This document shows, piece after piece, positions 1-7,005 of a DNA stretch of 15,641 bases. This stretch comes from Deltaproteobacteria bacterium. Its GTDB lineage: Bacteria > Desulfobacterota > Desulfobacteria > Desulfobacterales > SURF-15. Below the pieces are notes generated by a model that saw only the letters and a list, made by a program, of their open reading frames with translations, was not told where the DNA came from and ran no database searches. Numbering within the stretch: the first letter of the stretch is position 1; the number at the start of each line of letters is the position of its first letter. Made by a program: the position numbers and the translations under genes. The DNA is taken from NCBI GenBank assembly GCA_024644775.1, contig JAHEHB010000081.1, positions 1-15,641 on the forward strand. Direction: 5' to 3'.

Positions 1-679
1 CGGGCATCACGTATTCTGATAGTTCGATCCCTGCGTTAATGATTTTAAGTCCTGCTTTGATGTGCGTTTGTTTGGTAACGCCTTTCCTTGACTGCTTTAA
101 GACTTTGTCGGATCCGGATTCGAGCCCAATATGGATGCGATTTAAACCGGCATTTGCGATTGCTCTGAGGTCATTGTCTGATATCCGGGCGATGGTGTGG
201 GACCGGGCGTAAGAGGTGATTCTGTCCACCCAGGGAAAGTGCTGTTTTAAATGGTTTAATATATCCACGAGGTCGGATGGTTTGATGATAAGACTGTTTG
301 CGTCCTGTAAGAAAATAGAATTCATTCCGGCTGCATACCAGTGTAGCGCCGCTTGAAATGCTTGGGATTCGTCAGGTCTGATCGGATCGTATTTCATCTG
401 CCCAAGGTTGTTTCGAAGCTCAACCCGGCTGATACGACCGGAGCTGTCTGCAAGCTCTTGAAACTTATTTATGTAACGATGGATCGCGTCGATATCCTTT
501 TTAACATGCTCAACCGGCCGCACGGAAAACACCGATCCTTTATAGACCGGGCAAAAGGTGCAGTGGTTCCATGGGCAATTCCTTGTAACGCGTATCAGAA
601 GACTGTATGCTTCGCTGGGAGGGCGTATGGGACCCTGTTCAAATCCCCGATATTTGGACGTGTCGCTCTCTTGGCTCAT
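1..679 (-). CDS. Radical SAM protein, N-terminal part (runs off left edge)
   Basis: The frame is open from an ATG at 679 to the window edge, giving 226 residues without a stop. Residues 35-43 read CPWNHCTFC, a cysteine cluster of CX4CX2C spacing followed by PVYKG, the [4Fe-4S]/SAM-binding signature of one radical SAM subgroup. Residues 11-24 (RGFEQGPIRPPSEA) form a conserved-looking lead-in. Residues 182-194 (RIHIGLESGSDKVL) match the glycine-rich strand common in Elp3/HemN-like radical SAM barrels. There is no room for an N-terminal B12-binding domain. A GAGGAG ribosome site lies about 10 bases before the ATG, and a good promoter lies upstream. The substrate is unknown; the enzyme should be cytoplasmic and use SAM for radical chemistry. 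It is divergent from mltG, so no operon partner is visible. The family call is firm; the specific function is not. Confidence 0.88.
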   Translation of the reverse strand, partial: MSQESDTSKYRGFEQGPIRPPSEAYSLLIRVTRNCPWNHCTFCPVYKGSVFSVRPVEHVKKDIDAIHRYINKFQELADSSGRISRVELRNNLGQMKYDPIRPDESQAFQAALHWYAAGMNSIFLQDANSLIIKPSDLVDILNHLKQHFPWVDRITSYARSHTIARISDNDLRAIANAGLNRIHIGLESGSDKVLKQSRKGVTKQTHIKAGLKIINAGIELSEYVMP

Positions 680-715
680 GTTTGTGTGGGCTCCTCTAAA
701 CGTTGCCGTGTGTAA

Positions 716-744
716 ATCATAACCATGCGATCGCTTGAAATCAA
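716..744 (-). promoter_or_regulatory. Sigma70-type promoter for the radical SAM gene
   Basis: On the minus strand, TTGATT (744-739), a 17-base spacer and TATGAT (721-716) match the -35/-10 consensus. Transcription would begin near 709, about 30 bases before the ATG at 679. This is a sequence match only. Confidence 0.55.
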
Positions 745-764
745 GGCAGATGGGGGTGAGCCTT

Positions 765-794
765 TTGACAATAACCTAAAGTTTAGCATACATT
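765..794 (+). promoter_or_regulatory. Possible promoter reading toward mltG
   Basis: A perfect -35 TTGACA (765-770) is followed after 18 bases by TACATT (789-794). It points toward mltG but would leave a leader of about 280 bases spanning the inverted-repeat element, so another promoter closer to mltG is also possible. Confidence 0.35.
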
Positions 795-858
795 TATATA
801 AGATTTTCGTTTGACGCGGGATAAACAGGATTTACATGGTTTTATGTCTCATTTAAAC

Positions 859-1035
859 GTGATGGTTTTGCAAAAGGTCGAAAAACACGTTTTTATGTCA
901 TTCCGATAGATCCCGGATCGAGTCTGGGAGGAATCCAGTCAATTCAGCGACTTCTGGATGCCGGTCGAAGATCCCGTTCTTAGCGGGGATCAAGTCCGGT
1001 ATGACGGTTTTAGGACTTTTTACGAGTTTATCAAA
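859..1035. repeat. Mosaic interspersed palindromic repeat
   Basis: This spacer DNA is built of nested inverted repeats. GTCATTCC (898-905) is partly mirrored by GGTATGAC (998-1005); GGAATCCAG (930-938) by CTGGATGCC (955-963, 8 of 9); and GATCCC by GGGATC with a short loop near 969-990. The outer ends, GATGG...CAAAAGGTC on the left and GGACTTTTTACGAG...ATCA on the right, are also roughly inverted copies of each other. I recall GTCATTCC...GGAATCCAG...CTGGATGCCGG...TCAAGTCCGG elements as frequent intergenic repeats in deltaproteobacterial genomes. It carries no gene. Confidence 0.5.
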
Positions 1036-1083
1036 CCTTAATGGTGTCGGAGATTCGGGAGTGATCTGGGGACTCGATTCAAA

Positions 1084-2088
1084 TTGAAGAAATTTGCCGC
1101 AATTCTATTTATTATCATCGTATTGTGTCTCGGTTCTGTTCTAATTTTGTACTGGGACATGCTTGAATTCGCAAAAAAACCTTCGAATTACGGTTCCACA
1201 ACAGCGGTTTTCGTTGTCCAACCGGGGCAAGGCCTTAGATCCATTTCTGAAAAACTTCATAAAATGGGAATCCTGACCCATCCGTTCAAATTTCGATTGT
1301 TCGCCCAAATGAAAGGGTATGACAAGCGAATTCGAGCGGGGGAATATTTATTGACCGCTTCCATGACGCCGACTCAAATTCTGGATATATTCACGAGTGG
1401 GAAAATTTTGCTTCATCGCGTTACAGTGCCGGAGGGATACACCCAGAAACAGATTGCATCGGTTCTGGCACGGGTGGGTCTTGTTTCCGTAAACGAATTT
1501 CTTGAGGCGACGACAGACGGAGGTTTACTGAACACACTTAAAATTGAGGCAGATTCATTTGAAGGATATCTGTTCCCAGATACTTACTATTTCCCCAGAG
1601 GAATTACGTCACAAAAAATCATATCCATAATGGTCAACCGATTCCGATCACAATTTAAACCCGAGTGGGAAAAGCAGGCCGATAAATTCGGGTGGTCTGT
1701 ACATGAAGTGGTCACCCTTGCGTCTATCATTGAAAAAGAAGCCGGAGTGGTCGCGGAGCAGACCATCATTTCTTCCGTGTTTCACAATCGGCTCAAAAAG
1801 AAGATGCGCCTGCAAAGCGATCCCACCGTGATTTACGGGATTAAGGACTTTGATGGCAATCTCACCCGAAACCATCTGAATACACCGACACCATACAACA
1901 CCTATAGGATTGGTGGCCTGCCGCCGGGCCCTATCGCAAATCCCGGTGCGGCAGCCATCGAATCTGCCCTATATCCGGCGGATACCGGTTATATTTTTTT
2001 TGTTTCAAAAAAGGATCGTACGCACAAGTTTTCCAAAACCATCAAAGAGCACAACCAAGCTGTTAGAAAGTATCAGTTGGGGAAATGA
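1084..2088 (+). CDS. mltG: Endolytic murein transglycosylase MltG
   Basis: This is a 334-residue YceG/MltG family protein, the usual length. It cleaves nascent glycan strands in the periplasm and is proposed to terminate peptidoglycan polymerisation. Residues 5-23 are a single N-terminal membrane anchor. Residues 43-105 form the LysM-like subdomain (VQPGQGLRSISEKLHKMGI). Residues 112-330 form the catalytic domain, with EGYLFPDTYYF (160-170), ASIIEKEAG (213-221) carrying the catalytic glutamate (E217, equivalent to E. coli E218), and LNTPTPYNTYRIGGLPPGPI (265-284). The start is TTG, with a GGGGA ribosome-site candidate about 10 bases upstream; no ATG suits the membrane anchor better. It stands alone between a divergent gene and a convergent operon. 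Confidence 0.97.
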   Translation: MKKFAAILFIIIVLCLGSVLILYWDMLEFAKKPSNYGSTTAVFVVQPGQGLRSISEKLHKMGILTHPFKFRLFAQMKGYDKRIRAGEYLLTASMTPTQILDIFTSGKILLHRVTVPEGYTQKQIASVLARVGLVSVNEFLEATTDGGLLNTLKIEADSFEGYLFPDTYYFPRGITSQKIISIMVNRFRSQFKPEWEKQADKFGWSVHEVVTLASIIEKEAGVVAEQTIISSVFHNRLKKKMRLQSDPTVIYGIKDFDGNLTRNHLNTPTPYNTYRIGGLPPGPIANPGAAAIESALYPADTGYIFFVSKKDRTHKFSKTIKEHNQAVRKYQLGK

Positions 2089-2180
2089 GGGATTAGGGGA
2101 TTGAGGAATTCAGGGATTGAGGAATTCAGGGATTGAGGGATTGACGAATTGGGGAATTAGGGATTGACGGATTGCGAATT
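2089..2180. repeat. GGGATTGAGGAATT-type direct repeat cluster, block 1
   Basis: Directly after the mltG stop, variants of GGGATTGAGGAATTCA follow each other with little else: 2096-2112, 2113-2128, then degenerate GGGATTGACGAATT-like units to about 2180. The first 20 bases after the stop region, GATTAGGGGATTGAGGAATT (2091-2110), recur exactly at 2364-2383. Units are adjacent and of uneven length, so this is neither a CRISPR nor a regular tandem array. Confidence 0.7.
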
Positions 2181-2363
2181 GTTTTGCTGTATTAGGACAA
2201 GAATCAAGTTGAAAACATCACGAATCTACACTTTTTGCACGATCATCTATTATGAATATTCCTTTCGAAGCATTTTAGAAAGTATCAGAAATCTAAATGA
2301 AATAAAGAAAAAAGGACTGGAATCTGTCGGGCGGATCATGAAATTGAAGGAGAGGTATCTATG
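2181..2363. other. Gene-free segment between two repeat blocks
   Basis: An open frame (2164-2385, plus) crosses this segment, but it begins and ends inside the repeats and its product resembles nothing I recognise. It ends in a lysine/leucine-rich stretch (IRNLNEIKKKGLESVGRIMK). It could be the remnant of a small helical protein gene. I do not support it as a gene. Confidence 0.3.
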
Positions 2364-2408
2364 GATTAGGGGATTGAGGAATTGAGGAATTCAGGGATTG
2401 AGGGATTT
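2364..2408. repeat. GGGATTGAGGAATT-type repeat cluster, block 2
   Basis: This is the second block of the family that follows mltG. It starts with an exact 20-base copy (2364-2383) of 2091-2110 and ends GATTGAGGGATTT (2396-2408). Confidence 0.7.
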
Positions 2409-2483
2409 TGAATTTTCATAGAAAAATTTTCAAGCTACTGTTTTGGATCATAATTTCTGAGATACCTTCTAAATCCCTCAATC
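2396..2483. repeat. 13-bp inverted repeat between convergent mltG and tsaD
   Basis: GATTGAGGGATTT (2396-2408) and AAATCCCTCAATC (2471-2483) are perfect reverse complements with 62 bases between. The right arm belongs to a third, inverted copy of the repeat family that runs up to the tsaD stop. Transcripts from either side could form a stem, so it may act as a bidirectional terminator, but no proper U-run follows. Confidence 0.45.
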
Positions 2484-2490
2484 TCCCAAT

Positions 2491-3489
2491 TCACCTCTTC
2501 GCTCTCGAATACACATCATCATCCAGTTTTGATACCCGTCCGGTCCTAAGATAATGGTACCCCAGCGCGGCGATCATGGCGGCATTGTCCCCGCAAAGCT
2601 CCAAAGAGGGGATGTGCACGATCCGCTTATTTCGACCCGCATCCTGTGTAACTTTTTCCCTTAGCCGGCTGTTGGCCGCAACGCCACCCACGATGGCGAT
2701 GTGTTTACATTTTTTTTCGATGGCAGCCTGAATGATCTTAAATGAGAGAACCTCAACAACGGCTTCTTGAAATCCTGAAACAATATCGGGAATCTCTTTC
2801 GTGTATGTATGAGGGTGGCTCTGAATATATCGGTTTACTGCTGTTTTAATACCGCTAAAGCTAAAATCATATTCGGCTTTATTTAGATAGGGTCTCGTAA
2901 ACACAATTTTTTGGGGCTCTCCCTGTTTTGCTAAACTGTCTATGATTTTACCACCGGGATAACCCAGTCCCAGCATTTTAGAAACCTTGTCATAGGCTTC
3001 TCCGGCCGCATCGTCTCGGGTCTGCCCCAGGAGCCGCATTTGGGTGTGCCCGGTGACATAATAGATGGCCGTATGACCACCGGATGCCAACAGGGCCACG
3101 TAAGGAAATGACGGTGGGCTTTCCTCTAGAAATACGCTGATTACATGCGCTTCGAGATGATCGACCCCAACCCAAGGAACGCCAAGCCCATAAGCATATG
3201 CCTTTGCAAAAGAAAAACCTACAAGCAAGGCGCCTACCAGGCCAGGACCCTGTGTGACTGCAATTGCATCCAGGTCATTGATGGTCATCCCCGCTTCATG
3301 GATTGCCCGGTTTACAACCGGAACGATCCCCTCCATGTGTTTCCTTGATGCGAGTTCCGGTACGACACCGCCATAGGCGTGATGCACCTCAATTTGAGAC
3401 AACACCACAGAGGATAACCGTTTTTTACCGTTAACGACCACCGCAGCAGCGGTTTCATCGCAGGAGGTCTCAATGCCGAGAATGATCAT
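2491..3489 (-). CDS. tsaD: tRNA N6-adenosine threonylcarbamoyltransferase TsaD
   Basis: TsaD (Kae1/Gcp family) transfers the threonylcarbamoyl group to A37 of ANN-decoding tRNAs, acting with TsaB and TsaE. With the ATG at 3489 the protein has 332 residues, close to the family norm. It begins MIILGIETSCDETAAAVV, the typical N-terminus. The metal-binding motif VDHLEAHVISVF then places its histidines at 111 and 115, the E. coli numbers, which supports this start over an in-frame TTG at 3498. Other marks are SRKHMEGIVP (48-57), LLASGGHTAIYY (133-144), GGKIIDSLA (179-187), DFSFSGIKTAV (208-218) and LCGDNAAMIA (298-307), with the metal-ligand aspartate at 301. It lies 5 bases after the upstream fusion gene and is probably co-transcribed with it. 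Confidence 0.97.
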   Translation of the reverse strand: MIILGIETSCDETAAAVVVNGKKRLSSVVLSQIEVHHAYGGVVPELASRKHMEGIVPVVNRAIHEAGMTINDLDAIAVTQGPGLVGALLVGFSFAKAYAYGLGVPWVGVDHLEAHVISVFLEESPPSFPYVALLASGGHTAIYYVTGHTQMRLLGQTRDDAAGEAYDKVSKMLGLGYPGGKIIDSLAKQGEPQKIVFTRPYLNKAEYDFSFSGIKTAVNRYIQSHPHTYTKEIPDIVSGFQEAVVEVLSFKIIQAAIEKKCKHIAIVGGVAANSRLREKVTQDAGRNKRIVHIPSLELCGDNAAMIAALGYHYLRTGRVSKLDDDVYSRAKR

Positions 3490-3494
3490 GCGCG

Positions 3495-5333
3495 TCAATC
3501 CACTTCGTCCAGACAGATCGTAAACCGTTTTAGAAATAACTTCCTTTTGTTACAGGATTCTTTAATAGATTCCAACATTAACGCGTCGTTATGGCGGAAA
3601 GAGATGAGCAATCCGTCTATGGCGTGTTTGCTAAGAAAGGTGCCGAGTTCCGGGAAAGCCCCTAAGATGGGATACCCTTGAAGTTTTTTACCTTTTTTGA
3701 GCGGATCGTCGTCGATAAAGCCGACCGGTTTCAGCTTCAGTTGTTTATTATTTAGAATTTCACGCAGGAGTATTTCACCACCGCGACCTGCCCCATATAT
3801 GAGAACGGTATCACCGGAAAGTGTTTTGCGCTTCATAGCATCGAGAAACATTCTGAACGAACCGCGGGTGCCGAGTAAATAACCGGTGGTTAATAACCAA
3901 TCAATGACGAATATGCCCTTTGAAAAGTGTTCAAATCGATAGATAAAAGTGACGGCAACAACGGAAAGCAGCGAGGCGATTGTCGATGCCTTTAATTGGA
4001 CAAACACGTCGTCGGTGCTCATAAAGCCCCAAATGCCGCGATATACGCCAACGATAAAAAAAGCAATGAATTTACAGGCAATCACCGCTGGAAGAGATCG
4101 AAGAAATATTTTGAAATAGAATGGAAAAGCTGATGACTCGAAACGCAGCCGATAGGAAAGATAATAAACAAAAGCGATCAGAAAGAAATCGAGCATTACA
4201 AGCATCAATTGCCGCTTGTAGGTCAACTCAATTAGTATGGGGGTGTAGGGTCGATCCCGTAGCAGTGAAAATTCCCTTTCAGGATACACCCGAAGCTGCG
4301 CCAAATAGATTCCCATTAACAGGAAAGATAGGAGCATCGGTATGATTACGGCCGGCGAGGTCAAGGTGTCCTGAGTACTGACCAACCATGCCGATAAACC
4401 GGATATGGCGCATATGGCGTACAGAAAGAGAACCGCTCCTCTTTCAGTGAATCCCATGAGAACCAATCGATGAGAGGTGTGATCTTTTCCTCCTTCCGAT
4501 GCTTTGCGGCCGCTTAAGGTGCGAATGAAGGTCACTAGCGTCGTATCAAAAATTGGGACCATCATTACCAAGATTGGCACCGCATAAGATGAGATTCTAT
4601 TTACAGTATCAATACCTGTTTCGGGATAACACACAGTGAGAACCGCCAATGTAAATCCGATTAAAAGGCTGCCGCTATCTCCCATGAAAATGGAAGCAGG
4701 ATTAAAATTGTAAAATAGAAACGCAAGCAGGGCTCCAGAAAGAATCAACGCCACAAGAGAGGCATCCGGAAATTGATCCAGCAATAAAACGGCGACATAC
4801 ACCGAGGCTATAAAACCGATTCCGGCGCAGAGTCCATCCATATTGTCCAGCAGGTTAAAGGCATTGGTGATACCGATGATCCAAAGAATGGTTAATGTGG
4901 TATCAGCAGTAAGCGAGGGTAGCCAATGAAGCCGAAATCCTAAAAAGGCCACAAGAGAGGCTGCCAATATCTGACAGACGAGTTTTGTGTAAGGTTTGAT
5001 GTGAAGAAAATCATCGAATAATCCCACGATAAAAAGGAACGTGATACCCACCCATATGACAGCATCAATGGACGGCAATGGTGCGGGGGTGGTGTTTCCA
5101 AAGAAATGGGGAACAATGGTAGCAAAATCTGAAATCCGAAACAGAGGTATCGATATACCAAAATAGATGGCAATTCCACCTACGAGTGCAGTCGGTTGTT
5201 TGTGCCATCGGTTTTTGGCCGGCTGTGCCATCCATCCTTTGCGCTGTGCAAGGGATCGAACGAGCGGTGTGGTTACAAGGCATAGAACAAAAGAGATTGT
5301 GGGGTATATCAGAAGATTCATTGGGTGATTCAT
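3495..5333 (-). CDS. Fusion: WecA/MraY-like sugar-1-phosphate transferase + PglF/WbpM-like N-terminal region
   Basis: This 612-residue polytopic membrane protein has two parts. Residues 5-350 are a glycosyltransferase-4 family enzyme that joins a sugar-1-phosphate to undecaprenyl phosphate. They carry LFDDF (105-109), NAFNLLDNMDGLCAG (157-171), NFNPASIFMGDSGS (209-222) and the cytoplasmic GGKDHTSHR loop (281-289). Residues 373-500 resemble the four-helix membrane region of PglF/WbpM/CapD proteins (YKRQLMLVMLDFFLIAFVYYL). Residues 508-600 are a CoA_binding_3/Rossmann-like domain with GAGRGGE (514-520) and VGFIDDDPLKKGKKLQGYPILG. The protein stops there, so the catalytic short-chain dehydratase domain that normally follows is absent. 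It probably starts O-antigen, capsule or exopolysaccharide synthesis. The N-terminal activity is well supported; the role of the C-terminal part, perhaps regulatory or nucleotide-sugar sensing, is inferred. No strong ribosome site precedes the ATG. Confidence 0.88.
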   Translation of the reverse strand: MNHPMNLLIYPTISFVLCLVTTPLVRSLAQRKGWMAQPAKNRWHKQPTALVGGIAIYFGISIPLFRISDFATIVPHFFGNTTPAPLPSIDAVIWVGITFLFIVGLFDDFLHIKPYTKLVCQILAASLVAFLGFRLHWLPSLTADTTLTILWIIGITNAFNLLDNMDGLCAGIGFIASVYVAVLLLDQFPDASLVALILSGALLAFLFYNFNPASIFMGDSGSLLIGFTLAVLTVCYPETGIDTVNRISSYAVPILVMMVPIFDTTLVTFIRTLSGRKASEGGKDHTSHRLVLMGFTERGAVLFLYAICAISGLSAWLVSTQDTLTSPAVIIPMLLSFLLMGIYLAQLRVYPEREFSLLRDRPYTPILIELTYKRQLMLVMLDFFLIAFVYYLSYRLRFESSAFPFYFKIFLRSLPAVIACKFIAFFIVGVYRGIWGFMSTDDVFVQLKASTIASLLSVVAVTFIYRFEHFSKGIFVIDWLLTTGYLLGTRGSFRMFLDAMKRKTLSGDTVLIYGAGRGGEILLREILNNKQLKLKPVGFIDDDPLKKGKKLQGYPILGAFPELGTFLSKHAIDGLLISFRHNDALMLESIKESCNKRKLFLKRFTICLDEVD

Positions 5334-5476
5334 AAAAATGGCCGGGGCTGGCGAACAAATTCGTTACAACGGTGTTTCTGTGATGGGTCCCTGGTTTTTT
5401 TTGATCATCTCTGCATGCGTGTATCGTTTTTTCTTTTGGCCTCTGACATCCTCCGGGTGCCGGTAGTGCCGGCCGC

Positions 5477-5674
5477 TCAATCTTTACAAATGGTATTTCC
5501 CTTTTGTCCTTTTACCAACCATTCCATCAATTTTGTGAAACGTTTTCGGATACGATCAGACCAGGGGTGTTTTTGCATATTTTGGATCAACATGGTTTCC
5601 GTAGATCTTTTTACTAAATTTTTCCAAGGATTAGACGAATTTAGTCTTAAAGTCAAAACAAATTTTGACATCAT
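5477..5674 (-). CDS. Small hypothetical protein (65 aa)
   Basis: I do not recognise this ORF. It encodes a basic 65-residue protein with no membrane segment. The central part (NPWKNLVKRSTETML, then MQKHPWSDRIRKRFTKLMEW) has the spacing of amphipathic helices, and the tail LVKGQKGNTICKD is lysine-rich. An AGGTAA sequence sits a few bases before paired ATG codons at 5674 and 5671. It has the same orientation as the fusion gene, 143 bases upstream of it. Against it: its start overlaps the promoter candidate of the divergent aminotransferase, and an overlapping plus-strand frame is also open. I think it is somewhat more likely real than that frame. Confidence 0.4.
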   Translation of the reverse strand: MMSKFVLTLRLNSSNPWKNLVKRSTETMLIQNMQKHPWSDRIRKRFTKLMEWLVKGQKGNTICKD

Positions 5675-5693
5675 CCATTACCTATTATAAATA
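5665..5693 (+). promoter_or_regulatory. Promoter candidate for the aminotransferase
   Basis: TTGACA (5665-5670) is followed by TATAAA (5686-5691, spacing 15) or TAAATA (5688-5693, spacing 17). Transcription would start near 5699, which removes the AGAGG at 5694-5698 from most of the message and therefore favours the ATG at 5734 as the start of the downstream gene. Confidence 0.5.
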
Positions 5694-5733
5694 AAGAGGT
5701 TTATAAATCGTGAATTCATGGGAAACAACGACA

Positions 5734-6939
5734 ATGACAAAATTTGCTCGTCTCGATCGGCTGCCGCCATACGTCTTTGCAACGGTAAATGATATAAAAA
5801 TGGCGGCCAGGCGTGCCGGCGAGGATATTGTCGATCTTGGAATGGGAAACCCAGATTTGGGTACACCGGATCACATTGTTGCGAAAATGGTTGAGGCAGC
5901 CCAAAAACCTCACAATCATCGATATTCCGCATCCAAGGGAATCACCAAACTGCGATTGGCCATATCGGACTGGTACCAGCGAAGGTTTAACGTAGAGATA
6001 GACCCTGATCGCGAAGCCATCGTCACCATTGGCGCCAAAGAGGGAATATCCCATTTGGTCCTGGTGACCATTCGTCCGGGAGATGTTGTCTTTACTCCAA
6101 ATCCCACGTATCCGATCCACCCTTACTCTGCGATCATCGCGGGCGGGGATGTTCGGGGTATACCGGTCGGCCCGGATTGTAATTTTTTTGATAACCTTTT
6201 ACATGCAACGCGGCAGACATGGCCGAGACCAAAGCTTCTGATTATCAGTTATCCGCATAATCCAACCACTGAAGTGGTGAACTTGGAGTTTTTTGAAAAG
6301 CTCGTTGCGTTTGCCAAAGAACACAAGATCCTGGTGATTCATGATTTTTCATATGCCGATCTTGTCTACGACGATTATAAGGCGCCCAGTATTCTGCAGG
6401 CAAGGGGTGCAAAGGATGTTTGTGTTGAATTTTTCTCATTGTCTAAAAGCTACAACATGCCGGGCTGGCGCGTGGGTTTTTGCGTCGGAAATCGGGAGAC
6501 GGTTGCTGCGCTGCAACGAATCAAAAGCTATCTTGACTATGGAATCTTCCAGCCCATTCAGATTGCATCGATTATTGCGTTAAACGGTCCTCAGGATTGT
6601 GTTGACCAGATCCGAGAGACCTACAAATCCCGACGAGATGCGTTGATCACCGGCCTAAATCGCGTCGGCTGGGACATTCGTCCCCCAAAGGGCACCATGT
6701 TTGTGTGGGCAAAAATACCGGACCCGTTCAGGCATATGGGGTCGGTGGAGTTTTCCAAATTTTTGATAAAAGAAGCAGGCGTTGCCGTGGCCCCTGGACG
6801 CGGATTCGGCGAATATGGAGATGACTTTGTGCGATTTGCACTAATTGAAAATAACTTGCGAATCAACCAAGCCATAAGGGGAATTCGGAAAGTTATGGAA
6901 GACTCTGTTTCAGGCGGCGAGCTGCAGGTTGCGGGCTGA
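5734..6939 (+). CDS. AlaC-like class I aminotransferase
   Basis: This is a PLP-dependent fold-type I aminotransferase of 401 residues from the ATG at 5734; an in-frame GTG at 5710 would add 8. The ATG is preferred because homologues as I remember them begin near [12 protein letters not shown] and a GGGAAA sequence precedes it. Counted from the GTG: YSASKG (72-77), YPHNPTT with the PLP-contacting Asn184, [12 protein letters not shown] with Asp212, [15 protein letters not shown] with Schiff-base Lys246, and VRFAL with carboxylate-binding Arg376. Such proteins are usually annotated as alanine transaminase (pyruvate/glutamate) or aspartate-type aminotransferase. The position 66 bases before hom fits a link to aspartate-family or alanine metabolism, but substrate cannot be read from sequence. 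It is cytoplasmic. Confidence 0.93.
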   Translation: MTKFARLDRLPPYVFATVNDIKMAARRAGEDIVDLGMGNPDLGTPDHIVAKMVEAAQKPHNHRYSASKGITKLRLAISDWYQRRFNVEIDPDREAIVTIGAKEGISHLVLVTIRPGDVVFTPNPTYPIHPYSAIIAGGDVRGIPVGPDCNFFDNLLHATRQTWPRPKLLIISYPHNPTTEVVNLEFFEKLVAFAKEHKILVIHDFSYADLVYDDYKAPSILQARGAKDVCVEFFSLSKSYNMPGWRVGFCVGNRETVAALQRIKSYLDYGIFQPIQIASIIALNGPQDCVDQIRETYKSRRDALITGLNRVGWDIRPPKGTMFVWAKIPDPFRHMGSVEFSKFLIKEAGVAVAPGRGFGEYGDDFVRFALIENNLRINQAIRGIRKVMEDSVSGGELQVAG

Positions 6940-7005
6940 TAATAAAGCTCCGCGTCATGAATTTTTTAATGTTCAGTTTCCAGTTTCTGTGAAGGAGTAA
7001 TTTTC

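Noticed and set aside
353..715. A 120-residue plus-strand open frame near the left edge
   Set aside because: It lies antisense to the radical SAM gene, whose frame has clear motifs across the whole stretch.
2164..2385. A 73-residue frame between the repeat blocks
   Set aside because: It starts and stops inside repeats, has no family resemblance, and is best treated as spacer or remnant.
2089..2410. A CRISPR array
   Set aside because: Units are contiguous, of uneven length and without spacers of constant size; no cas gene is present.
5325..5690. A 121-residue plus-strand open frame before the aminotransferase
   Set aside because: It has a cysteine/phenylalanine-rich, unpatterned product, no ribosome site and overlaps the more protein-like minus-strand ORF.
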